Below are positions 33,436-46,765 of a stretch of DNA of 64,000 bases, in pieces. Under the pieces are notes generated by a model. It was given only the letters and a program-made list of their open reading frames with translations, made no database searches and was not told where the DNA came from. A program made the translations under genes and the position numbers. Position 1 is the stretch's first letter. Every line of letters starts with the position of its first letter. The DNA comes from Antennarius striatus (taxonomy: Eukaryota; Chordata; Actinopteri; Lophiiformes; Antennariidae): assembly GCF_040054535.1 (NCBI RefSeq), contig NC_090797.1:6751001-6815000 (forward strand), given 5' to 3'.

Positions 33436-36400
33436 TTCGGAGACCTCGGTTTGCGCACGCAACTACATTTCCAAGCGCGGCGCAGCGCGACTGCTTTTAC
33501 GCAGCGGCGGGAAGCGGCGGTGGTGAGAATTGCCAAATACATGGGGGGCAGAGTACGAACTGTAGAGGACCAAAGGAGTCAGATGTAGGGCAGAATTAAG
33601 AGGCGGAGAGTAGAGATTGTCCTGAAGGCTTATTCTGTACTTCCTTCCACAATACATTTTAAAGTAATTTCTAGACATCGATCAAGTTTTTACATTCTCC
33701 CATATGTACAATATTCTTACCACCTATCCAAAACAACACGCATCTGAAAGAAAAGTGCACATTTATAGGACAGCTTAAGACATATCCAAGCTGAATTTGC
33801 AGGACAGTATATCCAGACAGTGTGATTTCTGGTTTCCTCTTCAACTGCCGGCCAAAAATTAAGCAAGAGGAATGAATCCCTGCTGTCAGAATCAGGAGGC
33901 AGGATTTACAGACACACCCATGTGTTTAAGGATAAAGCAGTGTTTATTTTAGAAGTTCAAAATCTTATAGTTTAAGGGGCAGCCAGTCGTTTAAAGACAC
34001 AAGAACATTCAAAAAAGGTGATGATCCAAGTTTGTTTCCAAGTCCGTTACCCAACTTGTGTAATTGAGGGTCATTATCCATATAAAATACATTCAATAAA
34101 TGAATAGTGTTATCAAGTTGTTATATACTGTATATCATAACATAACTATATTCTCTAATCTGATCCTCATCTTTAAGGAGTGGTTTCTATATTCGGTAAA
34201 TTGCTCCTTGTATTTTTTTCTATCTAAAGGTGTTGCTTGAACATCTCTCATCATTCATCGTTTCTGTCGTGAAACTGCTGATGGGGATGTGGCAACCACA
34301 GGCAAAGTAGGTTAAACAAGGAAAGTTTAATTAGTCAGAAAGCAACAGCAAGCCTTATTGGAGCATGATGTAGGCCAGTCAATATCATTATTATGTCATG
34401 GTTAGAGCCCAGAGTCCAAAGCTTCCCTTTTCCAAGCATCAAATCTGTCAGAAAGCGTGTGGATAAATTGTGAAAATGTACCACTTTATCCAATTTATTT
34501 TCTGTTACATGATGGTGTTAATGCTGCATTAGAGTTTAATGTTTCACCACACTCGTTGGGGTATCTGTGTCCGATGCCTCCTCTTCAAGGTCACATGTAA
34601 TCACCACTGTCTCAGGTGGTGGAAATTAGATGTCATTCAGCTAGCCATAACTCAGAATTGCCAGGACAGAGGTTCCAGTTAGGACTGACCACTCCCAGTG
34701 CTGCGAATTTACCACTCTGGCACACTTCCAGCAAGGCCTCCTCATAAAATAAAGAACGGAAGCTGCTTCTGAAGGCCTTTAAAATGCAGCCAGAAGGTAC
34801 AACCTGCACACTGTTTGGAAGGGGGGTATATTTTTTGCTTGTTTCCACATTCACAAAGTAAAAAAAGAAAAATTCCAAGAAGGTCTGTAAATAAGAGGTA
34901 TATTGTTGCTAGACTAAATAAGAGAAATGCTGTTGCAATTTATATAGACCGTGACCTTCCCATTCTCTCTCAAATCAATATCATATCCTGTAATGAAGCA
35001 AAGATTTTCTGGTTATAGTTGACAGATATAGTTTACTGTTTCAGTCATGCTTGTTTGTACTGTTGATTATTTCTATGATACATAAATGTGATATATTTCA
35101 TACATCATAATTACAAGGGTAATGAAAAGGGCATCACATATAGAAAAGGTAGGGTGTGTGTTGGTGGGTGGATTTGTATGTACTCTGTGCAGTCTTCAGA
35201 CATGGGGAATATCATATTCATAATATAAAAACACTGTCACATTCAGGAAGAAAATAGATATTTTGGGGGAATTATTATTCCCTTTCTTGCCAAGAGTTAG
35301 TCAAGAAACTTACTACCTGAGGATAACACAGGGAATCAAATAGCTGGAATTGTTGACTGTCTGACATAATTTGGATTTTAAATTTGGAATCTGAAAGATC
35401 AGACCATTAAATTATATAGTTCGGGAATAGAAAAGTTTCAAATCTCTCAACACAACAAGCATGAAATATCCAGGATCCTCCACCTTGGGACAATGATGGT
35501 TAAGTTGGTCCTGTTCACCGCAATTTTTGTTAATTTTCTATCTGAAAAAAAAAGTTACATTTTTAACTTTAGAAATAAAATAAATTCTAAAATTAAATTC
35601 CATTTGAATAAACTTCACACAAAAGAAGATTCTTTTGTTATCCTACATTTCTTATGTCATCATGGTGCTTCATATAGGAGACAAACACTTTACCAAAAGA
35701 AAAATGGTCAACAAAAACAGAAAAAGAGCTTACCTGGATCCATCAGATTGTAACAAAATCCACTTTCTAACATCTAACATTTCGTATTTTGTCAGTCATG
35801 ACATATACCTCTTGACAAGAAAGCAAAGGAAAATACTGTATATCTCTATTTTCTAAGTCAATTTACGGTTCTTGTTCTGCTACGTTAGTGTTTCATGCAA
35901 TACACAGCTTTTAGGACACTGTAGGAACATTTCATTAATGTATGGATCAAATAAAGTAAAATGCCATTCACAATATTCATGAATTTAAACAATGCTGTGC
36001 TTCGGGATAGACAAGCTCTAGAAACAAAGAGACATCTGGAGGAACATTTGTCAAGCAGTCACCTTAGCAAAGCACCTCAACACAGTGGAAATACCTCCGG
36101 CTACATAGTCAGATCTATAAACAGCACAAAGTACCGCTGACGACAGCAAATAATGAACTCCTCTCAAAAGGACCATTATAGCACAGAGTTTTTGTGATGG
36201 GAAAACTAAATGATGTAGACCTGAACATCTGCTGAACACAGTCTCAATCGTCTAAGTGGAAAACTGCTGGTGAACACTCATTCAGGAGTCAGATGCACCA
36301 AAATGAACATAATTTATGCCTTAATGATTTTTTACAATGTATTTTTTTGGATTCAGCCTATATCAACATCGAGAAGCAAGTTAGTCCAAACTGATATTTA

Positions 36401-37391
36401 AAACCAAAGCATTTTGCAAAATTAGAACACAAAATTTCTGTATTAAAATTTAGAGGTTTTTTAGATTTACTAATCAATCAAATTTGTGATGCCAGACATC
36501 CTGCAGGCACAAAATGAACACACTTCTCATTTGTCGTTTCTCACCTCCTCAGAATGGAGGTGGAAATTTCTAAAACTATGCCAAAGACAAAGTCAGGAAA
36601 ATAATGAGGATTAGAGAGTTGCAAAGTGTAAGGAGTTTCTGCTTTCTGACATTCTCATTTTCCTTTCAAGATTAGCTTAAAGGCTCACAGTGTAGAAGCA
36701 AGTACGCTTTTGGATCATTCAAGAGTACCTTTGGTTTTTGTTAGTTTTATCATTTAAACCTGCACTGCAGGACACTTTTCTCATAATACCAATTACATTC
36801 AAGCCTTTCCTATATTAGTTCACACAATGACTATTAAGCCTGTCAGAAAAATTTCCCTATTTTAAAGAACATCACTGTTTTCAAATCTGTAGTCTGCAGT
36901 GACCTTCCTGTGCTGGTGTACTGTTACATGTATCAACGAGCAAAGGCAATTTTATAAGTTACCCAAATGACCAGAAAGGAGACACAGAAGCTTAGTTAAG
37001 GTTAAGGTTAGTCCTATTGTTGCATATCTATTTGTGTGAGATGCAGAGGATCAAAATAAGTTTGATCCATCTTACTGAAATGCTCAGCAGGAATAGCAGT
37101 TGATCTCTCTCCTGTCTCTTTTGTGCATGCACACCTGAATGTTGCTTCAACAAACCATTAAGTTCGTAAACTATTTGATGATTTTAAACAGTAATAGTAT
37201 TCAAGCTGATCCTAGCCTTGAAGGGCGACCAAAGGTCTGTTACCTTGACATCAACTGGAAAATGAGCTGGTCGTGGAAGCTTATCCAACTCCACTCACTT
37301 TGCAACTCTGCTAATATTTGAGGAGCTCATTCCACTTAAAATAATCTGCAAATGGATCAGTCCTTGGTTGTCTAGTCCCAAAAATTGACCG
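33436..37391. other. def6 promoter side and probable long 3' UTR of the tetraspanin gene
   Basis: No coding exon is supported. The def6 start region, about 33,240-33,520, is enriched in CG dinucleotides. Minus-strand AATAAA signals nearest to the tetraspanin stop are only at 34,493-34,498 and 33,943-33,948, so its 3' UTR may be about 2.9-3.4 kb, unless non-canonical signals are used. The rest is AT-rich with no repeat I can name. Confidence 0.4.
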
Positions 37392-38480
37392 TTAATGTGC
37401 GACCACACGCTGACGTTGTCTTGGTGACAGTTTGTTAGCTAGCAGACAAGCCAGGACAATGCCTCCAATCTGGGTGAGTGCTAGTCCTAACACAGTGATG
37501 GCAATGTGGAAGACGTTGTCATTGACCATACTGAAGACCTTGCCAAAGCAGCCGCGTGGATGGATTCCTGCAGCAACTACTCCTTCGTTATCATCTGACA
37601 GAAGAGGTCGATTCTTGCAACCCTTGCGCCTCATACAACAGCTGTCAGGTAAAGACACAGAGGTGCCATTCTCCATGGGCAGGAAGGTCATATGTTGGAT
37701 AGCCCAGTCAGAAGTAAGCCAGTCCCGCCAACTCTCAGCCCCGCAACACTCCAGGGCTCTCTGCAGACTGTCTAATGCATCAGCACGGCCTTCATCCTCT
37801 GTGTAGCCGGCCACCGCTCGCTGTAAGCCACTCCGAAATCCTCCGGCAATGTCTTCACGATAGAAGAGGCCCGAGAGTCCAGTGGCTAAACCTGCTATTA
37901 GCGCAGCAAGTTGAAAGAACCCATAAGCCTTAAGCACACAGGGCAGATTTGCAGCCACTCCCAGGCAACCTAGAAAGCCCCAGGTGGTGACAACTGCACC
38001 TGTAGACAAAAGGATGAGGGGGGCATTGGGGTAGCGATTGGCGGACAGCAGCATAAAATCTGCGAGGGAAATCTGTGCCCATACGCCCAGGGTGAAGATG
38101 GCCAGGCCAGCTGCCCAGAAGAGGCAGCTGAAGGCGAGCAGACCCAATCGCAGTAGGTGCATGACTCCCACTGGGCGGCAGCAGGGTGGGGCAGCAGCCA
38201 CAGGTGGTGGTGCAGGGGGTGCCAGTGAGGCGTCTGAGCACATAGACAAGGATAGGTGCCGCTGTTGTTGGTGGAGCTGCTGTTCTTTGGTTTGGTAGGG
38301 TGACGGCAAGTTTCCAGGGATTGCAGAAGGTCGACGAGGAAGAGGAGGGGGACTGAGCAGGTCAAGACCCCGTGGGGAAGAAAGTCGTCGCACGGCCAGC
38401 TGATCGTGCTCCCAATCCAGAGCTTGTTGGTTGGGACTCGGCAGAGCAGACAGTGAGCCGTAGCGAAGTGAAAAGCTCAT
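37392..38480 (-). CDS. Intronless tetraspanin, TSPAN6/7-like, with long N-terminal extension
   Basis: One uninterrupted frame of 362 residues. I start at the ATG of MSFSLRYGSLSALPSPNQQA; the open frame extends upstream without another ATG. Residues 1-106 are cytosolic-type, rich in Pro, Ser, Gln and Arg. Then comes the tetraspanin fold: TM1 (LLRLGLLAFSCLFWAAGLAI), small loop, TM2, TM3 and a large extracellular loop with ECCGAESWRDW, LPDSCCMRRKGC and RGCFGKV. That is six cysteines including CCG and PxSCC-type motifs. TM4 follows (TVLGLALTQIGGIVLACLLA). Spacing and the RADALDSLQRALECCG segment are closest to TSPAN7/TSPAN6. Most tetraspanin genes have many introns, so a single exon suggests a retrocopy that gained its own promoter. 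Tetraspanins organise membrane microdomains; the partner here is unknown. Confidence 0.85.
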   Translation of the reverse strand: MSFSLRYGSLSALPSPNQQALDWEHDQLAVRRLSSPRGLDLLSPPPLPRRPSAIPGNLPSPYQTKEQQLHQQQRHLSLSMCSDASLAPPAPPPVAAAPPCCRPVGVMHLLRLGLLAFSCLFWAAGLAIFTLGVWAQISLADFMLLSANRYPNAPLILLSTGAVVTTWGFLGCLGVAANLPCVLKAYGFFQLAALIAGLATGLSGLFYREDIAGGFRSGLQRAVAGYTEDEGRADALDSLQRALECCGAESWRDWLTSDWAIQHMTFLPMENGTSVSLPDSCCMRRKGCKNRPLLSDDNEGVVAAGIHPRGCFGKVFSMVNDNVFHIAITVLGLALTQIGGIVLACLLANKLSPRQRQRVVAH

Positions 38481-38559
38481 GATCCCGTCCCTCGGTTTAC
38501 CTATTCCCCTCTCTCTTTCGAAGACAGTCCTCCTCCTTTTTTCCCCCTCTATCAGCACC

Positions 38560-41500
38560 TTCGCTCTTACGCCCCTGCAACACTCAATCCCCCACTCCTT
38601 TACGACTGCTTATTAATCCACCACCAACACCACCAATGCCAAGTGAACTGTAAATCACAGCGATGGGGGTTGCGTTGTGCCGTTATCTGCATCCACAGCC
38701 CTCTTGCGTCCACCTTATTTATTTGCTTATCCCAAGCAGTCCTTCCACCTGCATGGTCAGCAGCTCTTCAAATTCCTATGCTGATGGTCACATCCCAACA
38801 TCTGCAGGATCATTGCTGCCTCTCCCTCAGATCAGGATGAGAGGTGTTTGCAGTAGGAAAGACCTGAAGTGCACCGCTGCACACCCTCTCTCGGCGTGGA
38901 GGAGGCATCTCTTTGACTGTTACTATAGTTGATTTGAGTAATGAAAGGACAAGAGAAAAGCGGTGCAATGATTTATTCAGTGTGGTAAGACTTATTTTTA
39001 AAAAATAAGTTGGCTGAAAAAAATAACTTTTTTTAATGTCGTCTTTTTAAAGTGCAATTCAAACACATGTTTCTACATAAATTATTAGAAGAAACAGAGA
39101 TTATTTGGTGCACAAATCAGATCCTCAGCTCATCTTTGCCTTATTTTATGCAAAAAAGAAAAGTCTTAATTGCACATCGCACAACAATAAATCATTAATC
39201 AGTTATTTTAGACAATGCTGAGAAAGTTAAGTTGAATTATATAAATGAATCAATGACTGAAGTTTCTCATCGTGTCTTGTCAGAATTTTATGTTATGATC
39301 TATTTTAATTTAAGGTCAATTTTGGCACTTGTCCCTGCATTTATTGCTCTCTGATGCAATTATAATAAAGGTCTGCTCATTACATGGTCCATCATTGGTT
39401 GGTATGTTATGTTTACTTTCAGTGCAGCATGATATTAAAACAAATCTCTGTTTATTTAGTCATTATGATTATTAAATGTAAATTAGAATCATAACCCAAG
39501 AAATTAACTTTGTGAAATGAAAACAAATTCATTTGTTGCGTAATTATGAAAACCCAGACTCTCTCATCTGATCTCTTTGTCAGTACTGATTAACATAGAA
39601 TTAAAATACTGTATATGCTATGCTGAAAATAGACCCACCTTTAAATAATTCCCTTAAGATGGTAATATGGCTGCAATTTGTTGGTTCCCTGTTAAATGAT
39701 GCTGCCAGTTTTATTCCAGTGACTCGTTCACGGCATGTGCCTCCATTCCATCCACGCTCAGTTGAGGCTAATTAAAGCGTTTTAGTTAATTGGACACATT
39801 AAAATGTCTCTCTTTTTTATTAGAATGAGTATTTTAGTCACATGATGACAGAGAAGGGATTACCCACACAGATGTCTGGGTAAGGAGTAAGGTAAGGTTA
39901 CAAGAAGGAATTAATGCTCCAGTGTGGCATGACTTCACAATTTTAGAACCCCACATTTTGATTATTGGGCTGTTATTATTTTTAATAGCGTGAAATACAT
40001 TTTCTGTGGACTATTTTAAAAGATCTTAATAGTCTAAGTTCAGATTTCTGAAATCTCTGTTGTGTTACATTTTGTTCTCCAAGTAACACAACAGTGAGAA
40101 AATGAAAACAGTGAGCTCAGACAGCTGGATTTCTGTGGAGGAAATGAAGGCCAGGTTTATGGTTTTTATAATTAATCTTTAGCATTTTATAACCAGCAAC
40201 TCATTGAGTTTTATGTGTACTCTGGACAGATAGGAAGGAAATACATCACTGGACACATGCAAGATGGGATTCAAAGGCACCTCAAGTATTCTTCCATTTG
40301 TGAAGTTGTATTATTGGATCTAGTGAACAACTTAAAGAAGAGTTTTCCCATCATTCGTACCTGTAAAGAATGAGAATAACAAATTTACATCGATGCTCAT
40401 CTATTTGTTACAGATTGCATGTGTATATAGTAGCCATTTGACCAAAGACTAATTTATTCTATTTAATTTGTTACATCTGATGGGATTAGGATTATTTTTT
40501 GTAGTTCTAAAGGACTAATAAGAAGACTATATTTACAGCCATGCTACCAGTGTTGTAAATCTGTAAACATGGAACACTGCTGCATCTTGGAATATGCTGA
40601 TGCTGCAATCACAATTTTCACAATTGATGATGTCCAGATATATATGTCCAATGTGTTCTACCATGGTTTAGCAGATTAAGATACTGTACTAATATTAACT
40701 AATCAGGAGCAAACATATTGTTGCTACTGGTGGGAATGTCATGAATTTTTATGTTAGTTTACAATTGAACAATTTCAATTTTTACCAGATGATAGTGCCA
40801 GAGAGAAACCAATGACTTTTTTGTGTGATTTTTTATCCTTAATGCACAAGAAATTTAGAAAGATATAAATAAAATTTCACATTAAACAATAATGACTGTC
40901 CATGTTATAAAAGCTCTGCAGATTGCCTTGTACTCATTCCTGTTTTTTCTTGATTCTACTTTACGCACTTTTTTAAACATTTCACTAACTACTTTTTTCC
41001 AAACTGTTTCCACCCCTTTACTCATCCTCCTCTTTATTTTTATTCCCATTATTTTCATTGCTTATAGGCTGTTAGTACATTGTATGTACATATATTGGTA
41101 CACTGAATGTCATATACAGTAATTGTAAAAATGCTGATGTTATATTGACAGAATATATTTTGAAAAGTTCTTTATAGTCAGTCTCCACTAAAGGCACTTC
41201 CAGATATTCCTGAGTAACGTTAAATGCGATTCAGTAATGTTAAATGTGATTCTGCTGTTGATACCTTGTTAAATGTGAAGAAGTGGTGAAGTCTGTTATA
41301 TTAATACAGTATGTCCAAAAAAATTAACTAAAAAAATATGGTAATAACATTTCTATTGTTACATTTTTGTTTTATCATGTGGCAAAGGAGCAAACTAACT
41401 AAATCCATATTCAGATGAAGCAACAAGTAGGAATGTGGAACAAGAACCCAATCACACTACAGCTGAAAGTGGCACAATTTAAGGTTAACACATATTTATT

Positions 41501-41990
41501 TAGTGGTTTGCCTTTGTACGAAAAAAATCAAGCAGAACAAAAAAAGTACTATTTTAAAATTAAAATATCGTAGTTGTTTTTATTTGAATAAAAGCTACCC
41601 ATGTAAATGTGGTAGCCAGCCTGTGGTCTGCTGCCCGACTTTTGAGCAGTGAACTTCTGCCTCACTGAATTTATACAGGCTTCATTACGCTCAAAGAACA
41701 CAGTTTATGGAGTGAAAATATATTCAATGAATAGTTTCATTCAATTTCAGTCTCCATTTCACACTTCAACACTTTCGTAATTGTTTCTCTATTGGAAACT
41801 TCAACATAAAGATAACAGTACAGCTGCACATGCTATGTATGTTGTTTTAAAATAGTTTTCAATCATTCGTTTTATGCAACTTTGGATGTTTCTCACCTGA
41901 TCAACATAAAATATGTTCGTTCCTGATCGAAACATGTGAAATATACTAAAGACTGTAAATGTAAATAGTCCTTACAAAAATAATTGCTGA
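38560..41990. other. Intergenic stretch upstream of the tetraspanin gene
   Basis: AT-rich with no coding exon found. At 39,768-39,795 GCTAATTAAAGCG and AGTTAATTGG give closely spaced homeodomain-type TAAT cores in an otherwise unremarkable segment. This could be a regulatory element. The remainder shows no repeat I recognise. Confidence 0.45.
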
Positions 41991-41996
41991 TTTATT
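41991..41996 (-). terminator. Polyadenylation signal of the zinc-finger gene
   Basis: Minus-strand AATAAA 46 bases past the stop codon, which would make a very short 3' UTR. Confidence 0.5.
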
Positions 41997-42041
41997 TCAC
42001 TATTTGCATAATAATGTAAACTGAAATTGTCTCTGATTTGT

Positions 42042-45000
42042 TCAAATGTTTGATTGCTCAGGCTGATCAGAGTCCACACACTGTGCTGCTTCTCTCTCTT
42101 TCCTGTGTGTTTCCATGTGTTTCTTCAGCTTGGCTTTAGATGTGAATGTTTCCATGCATTGCTCGCAGTGTGGCTTCAGTCCTGAATGGCAGCGCCTGTG
42201 ACGTGCCAACTCTGATGAGCTCTTGAACTTCAGCTCACAGATGTTGCAAGGATATGGCCTCTCCCCTGTGTGAATCCTCTGGTGCAGTTGAGCTTCACTG
42301 AGGGTGAGGAACGACTTCTCGCAGTGTCCACAGGGGAAGGGCCTCTCTCCTGTGTGGATGAGGTTGTGCCGGGTCAACGCGTAAGGTTTGGTGAAGCCCT
42401 TCCCGCAGTAGGTGCACGGATACGGCCGGGCGCCGCTATGGGAGATGATGTGTTCCTGCTGGGTTTTCTTGCTCTTGAAACGTTTGTTACACTGAGGGCA
42501 GGAGTAAGGTTTGTCGTCCACGTGAGACCTGTGATGCTTAGAAAGCTCCCCTTGTGACAAAAAGCCCTTTCCGCACTGAGAGCAGAGGAAAGGTTTCTCC
42601 CCGGTGTGCATCCTCTCGTGTCTGGCCAGAACAGATACCAGGGTGAACGTCTTGGGGCAGTGAGAGCACTGGAAAGGCCGCTCGCCTGTGTGGACACGGA
42701 GGTGTTTGATGAGCATAAAGCGGAGGGAGAAGCATTTGCTGCACTGGTCACACTGGTACGGTCTCTCCCCAGTGTGGGTAGACTGATGCCTCTTGACATC
42801 AGATCTCCGTGTAAATGTCTTCTCGCAGTGTTGACATTTAAATTGACGTTTGACTTGATGCACCTGCCGGTGCTGGCAGCGTGCGAGCAGGGAGTCGAAG
42901 CCTTCATTGCACTGACGGCAGATGTAGCGTTTACTGCTGACATGAGACTCTTTGTGCTCTTTTAGCTCAGATGGAGTGGAGAACCTTTGGCTGCAGAGGG
43001 AGCAGATCTGAGGAAGCTGGCTCTCCTGCATGTGTAGCTTCTTATGGTGGACGGTCAGCGTGCGGAGGTTAGCAAACGTGCTTCTGCACAGCTGACAGGA
43101 GAAGGAGGTGGCCACACCGTGTTGCTTACTCTGGTGTTTGGCCAGATCCCACGAGTGCTGGAAGTTTCGTTCACACTGTGAGCAGTGGAACGGTCTCTCT
43201 CCGGTGTGAGTCAGCTGATGCCGTCTGACGTCTGATGTTCGGGTGAACGTCTTCCCGCAGGTTTCACAAGTGGGGGCCTTCTGTCTGCTTTGGCTTTGAG
43301 ACTCGCTGATGTTGCTCTGATTGTTGGGCTGTTCTGCTTCGCTCTGCACAACATTTCCTTTGGAATAAAGCTTGATGGATGTAAAAATTTCATCCGTGCT
43401 GGAGGGAGACGGGGCAATGTTGGACCCTAAAAGTCTCCTGTACACCTCAGTTTGAACTGTCTGCCTGTGGAAGTGAGGGGGGCTGTTTTCATCAGAGTTA
43501 TGGAAGGGACACTTTGAGCAGGTAAAGATTATGGATGTCATCTCATCAGAATCACCTGCATAGAAAATAAAGACATAAAATAAATGCGGATTTCATTCAA
43601 AAGGGCTCAAGACATTTCTTGACTTCATGCCAAAGTATTACCATTGTCATCTCCTTTGATGGCTATCACAGAGGGGGCAAGTGATCCGTCAGTTTTGTTC
43701 CTAGTGAATAAAAAAATGTTGATATTGAATCTTTAAATGTATACATTATATTTTACACTAGAAAATGAATTCCTTTTTATCTGCTAATAGTTCATCCTTG
43801 CTGAGCCAATCATCAGCTACCTTAGTTTAGCACAATAAATGAAATATATAAAAAGACAAAGTATAATATTTGTGTACATTTTTGGCTCTTCGCTACTCGA
43901 GCTGGACGGCCTCTTGATTTTATGTGTCCCCTTCTGACTGGGTGAAGACTTTGTTTGTAGACGAGATGATCGACGCACAGAAAAACCGTCCGACTGGTGT
44001 GTTTCAGTTACTGTTTCAGAGACATCCGATGTTTCTTCGTGGAGATAACAGGATTCATGATTATCGTTCAAGTCTGTACAAGAGTTCATTATAATCTCTA
44101 AGTCACCAGGTTGGAAATTCTCCATCACCTCCTCAACAATGTTCTCTTTTTTCTCATCACTTGGTTCCCTCATTTCGTGTCCTTCGTGTGTTTTGTCTTC
44201 ATCTAGTGCATTTCCTGACCCAAACTCATCATTAAGCGATGAATCATTACACTTTTCTGTCACTACATCATGACAGAGGTTCTCCTTCCTTAGTAAAAAA
44301 GTCTTTGTCAGAGTCTCCAGAGCTTTAGCAACATTAACAGTTTCACTGGTTTCTTCTGGCCTAAAGCAGCCACCTTCTTCAGCATGAGCATTATCAGCAC
44401 CAACAGCCACTATTTCCTCTTCGTAGAAATCAGTTTGTACTTGTACTTCAGCTGACTTGATCTCTTCTTCATCCACTTCAGTGGCTCCATCTTCAATTTC
44501 AGTGTAGACAGCCACAATGCTGTACTGGTCTGCTCCGACTAACGTAACAGGGTTTAGAATATTAGCATAGTTGTGGATTGATTCCAGTCCGACAGACATG
44601 CTTGTCTTTTGAGAGGGAGGAATGGATAAAGCAGACATGATGCAGCTGCCAATGGCGGAGGAAGGGCCACCTGTAAGAAAGGGAAAGAACCAGTTGTTTG
44701 CCATTTTAAGGCTAATATCAGATAATTGCAAAAAGGTTTGTCACATTTTTATTCCAAAGATCAGGTGACATCTCAACGTTGTTTGTACTCTTCAGGCTGA
44801 CAATCAAAAACACCAAAATAGCTTTGTGTATTTAATCCTGGTACAGAAAATAAGGTTACAGTAACTTCAGATAGATATCAATATTGCATAAATATAAAAG
44901 CACCTAAAACTTTTTTGGGATTATTTATTAAAAAAGTCACAGTGGTGTTTTCTTTCTCTTTTCACATTGATTAATGTAGCAGTAAAAGCCAGTTGTTAGA

Positions 45001-46765
45001 CATCATATTTCAAAATGATAAAGCTGCGGTGGAAAACAAGCAAATGTATATATAAATTAGAAAATGTGTAAAATTTTCTCTAGGCTATTTTTGTGCAATT
45101 GTGCACACTTTCACTGAGAGAAGGCAGAGATGCAAAGGCAGTCTTGAATTTTTCCGTACCCATTACACATGAAACAATGGAAACAGTTGTGTATCCGTAT
45201 ATTTAAGAAAATGACATCAGAGATCTGATTAAATTTGTTAAATCTGTTATACTTATTCGGTACAACTCACATGGTTTCAGAAGTCCTGAAGATTTGTAGA
45301 GCTCCAAGATCAAGCCCAACTCTTCTGGAGAAGACTGAACACATTCCTCCAACACAGGAGGAGCAGAGCCGAGCCAGGCTGCAGTCTGTAATCACAGGAC
45401 AGCTGTTTTTACCCTGAGATTTGTGGACAAATTTGTAAGATCTGCAGAGGTAAAACAATTTTAGACATTTGGATGAAGGGGCTGAATACCTGTTTTAAAT
45501 CTGGGACTGGACGCAGTTTTTCAAGTTTTGAAAGCAACTCCCACAGTAACACATGGAGAGCAGCATCATACTTTGGCCCATATTGAACTGGGAACACCTC
45601 CTACAAAACAAGGATATTTATTATACTGAAGAAAGAGCATTAAATGAAGAGAATTCTCTAACTTTGAAATGGTCTCTCTGACCTGAAAGAAATATGCTCT
45701 TTCAACTGGATCTTTCAGCAAACTCTGAACAAGGGCAATGAAAATGGACTCGGTTGTTTTCACTTCAGCATCCATGTACTGCAGCGACAGGATTCATGCC
45801 AATAAATGATTACTTCTATTAGCACTTATTTATTTCAAACAAGCATTCTTTCATTGTACTTACATCTGTCTTGGATGTTATTGGAAGCCTATCCAAATAG
45901 CTCTGGATCATTTGAGAATCAACAGAACCCCGAGCAGAGTCTTTGCAAAGCTCCAGAATCAACTGAAATATGAACAAATTGTTAAAACCAAAATCATAAA
46001 CATTTATGTTTTGACAAAATGCATGCTTCTTGCTCACCCTGGCTCTCAGACCCAGAATGAGTTGGGCTGTCTGTCTCTGGTTGATGAGTCCAGGGACTGC
46101 TTCAGTCACCATGAACACAAACTCTTGGATCTTCTCATAATTCATCACATCCTTCTGCTTCACCAGCTGCCACATCGCTGCAGACAGAAGCTGCAGTGGA
46201 GGAACCAAGAGGCGAAGGGATGAAAATGGCAGGCTTGGGACTGAAACATAAAAATAATATGAAAGTTAGTCATTCATCAATGAGTTTTTTTAACTAAAAA
46301 CAGCTGAAGATTAACTCGGAAATACTTTAATCGGCATAACATAGTCTTTTGCACTTAACATGATATGGAATATACACATATTAATTTGCTAAATGAGAGC
46401 AACATTTGATTTCCTGTTAGCTACTCCATGACACTCATCCATAAACCCATGGACTCGTATAGTTACTGAACAAAACTATTTAATGAACGTTTCAAACTTG
46501 CAAACGGATGCAGCATCGGACTGTGCGAGTCTGAGAACAACTGATTGTATTACGTGATATTAATAGTTAAAATTTTAATCTATTAAATTCATTTTTATAG
46601 GGTAAGAGCATTACCTTGACAGCTGCTGAATCTAATCAGTCCCTTAAATACACGCATCCCGCTAAGAGTCTGAACAAAGTAAACACAACCTGCCTTCAAG
46701 TACAGCGGTAAAAAGGTACTAGAATACTTACCCTTGATTTTATCTGTAGAACCAGCAACCTCCAT
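42042..46765 (-). CDS. TIN2-like N-terminal domain fused to 14 C2H2 zinc fingers
   Basis: Nine exons in translation order: 46732-46765, 46038-46240, 45864-45962, 45683-45778, 45490-45600, 45271-45385, 43878-44670, 43642-43700, 42042-43555. Phases agree throughout, giving about 1,007 residues. The donor at 43,878 (AT followed by GTACAC) is the weakest. Residues about 20-220 (LLSAAMWQLVKQKDVMNYEK, FVFMVTEAVPGLINQRQTAQ, LILGLRARLILELCKD) resemble the helical N-terminal TRFH-like domain of the shelterin protein TIN2. A long acidic linker with a basic patch (RRSSRLQTKSSPSQKG) follows. Residues about 600-985 hold 14 fingers with TGERP-type linkers; fingers 1 and 6 are close copies. It is likely a nuclear DNA-binding regulator. 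I recall TIN2_N-zinc finger combinations as a fish gene family, but the orthologue name is unknown. It is head-to-head with washc3. Confidence 0.85.

Noticed and set aside
38481-38558. Upstream extension of the tetraspanin frame
   Set aside because: The open frame continues but the first codon at 38,558 is GTG, not ATG. The first ATG is at 38,480, so the extra 26 codons were left out.
42270-42965. Plus-strand and alternate minus-strand frames inside the zinc-finger exon
   Set aside because: Shadows of the C2H2 frame, which alone has the regular CxxC-HxxxH pattern.
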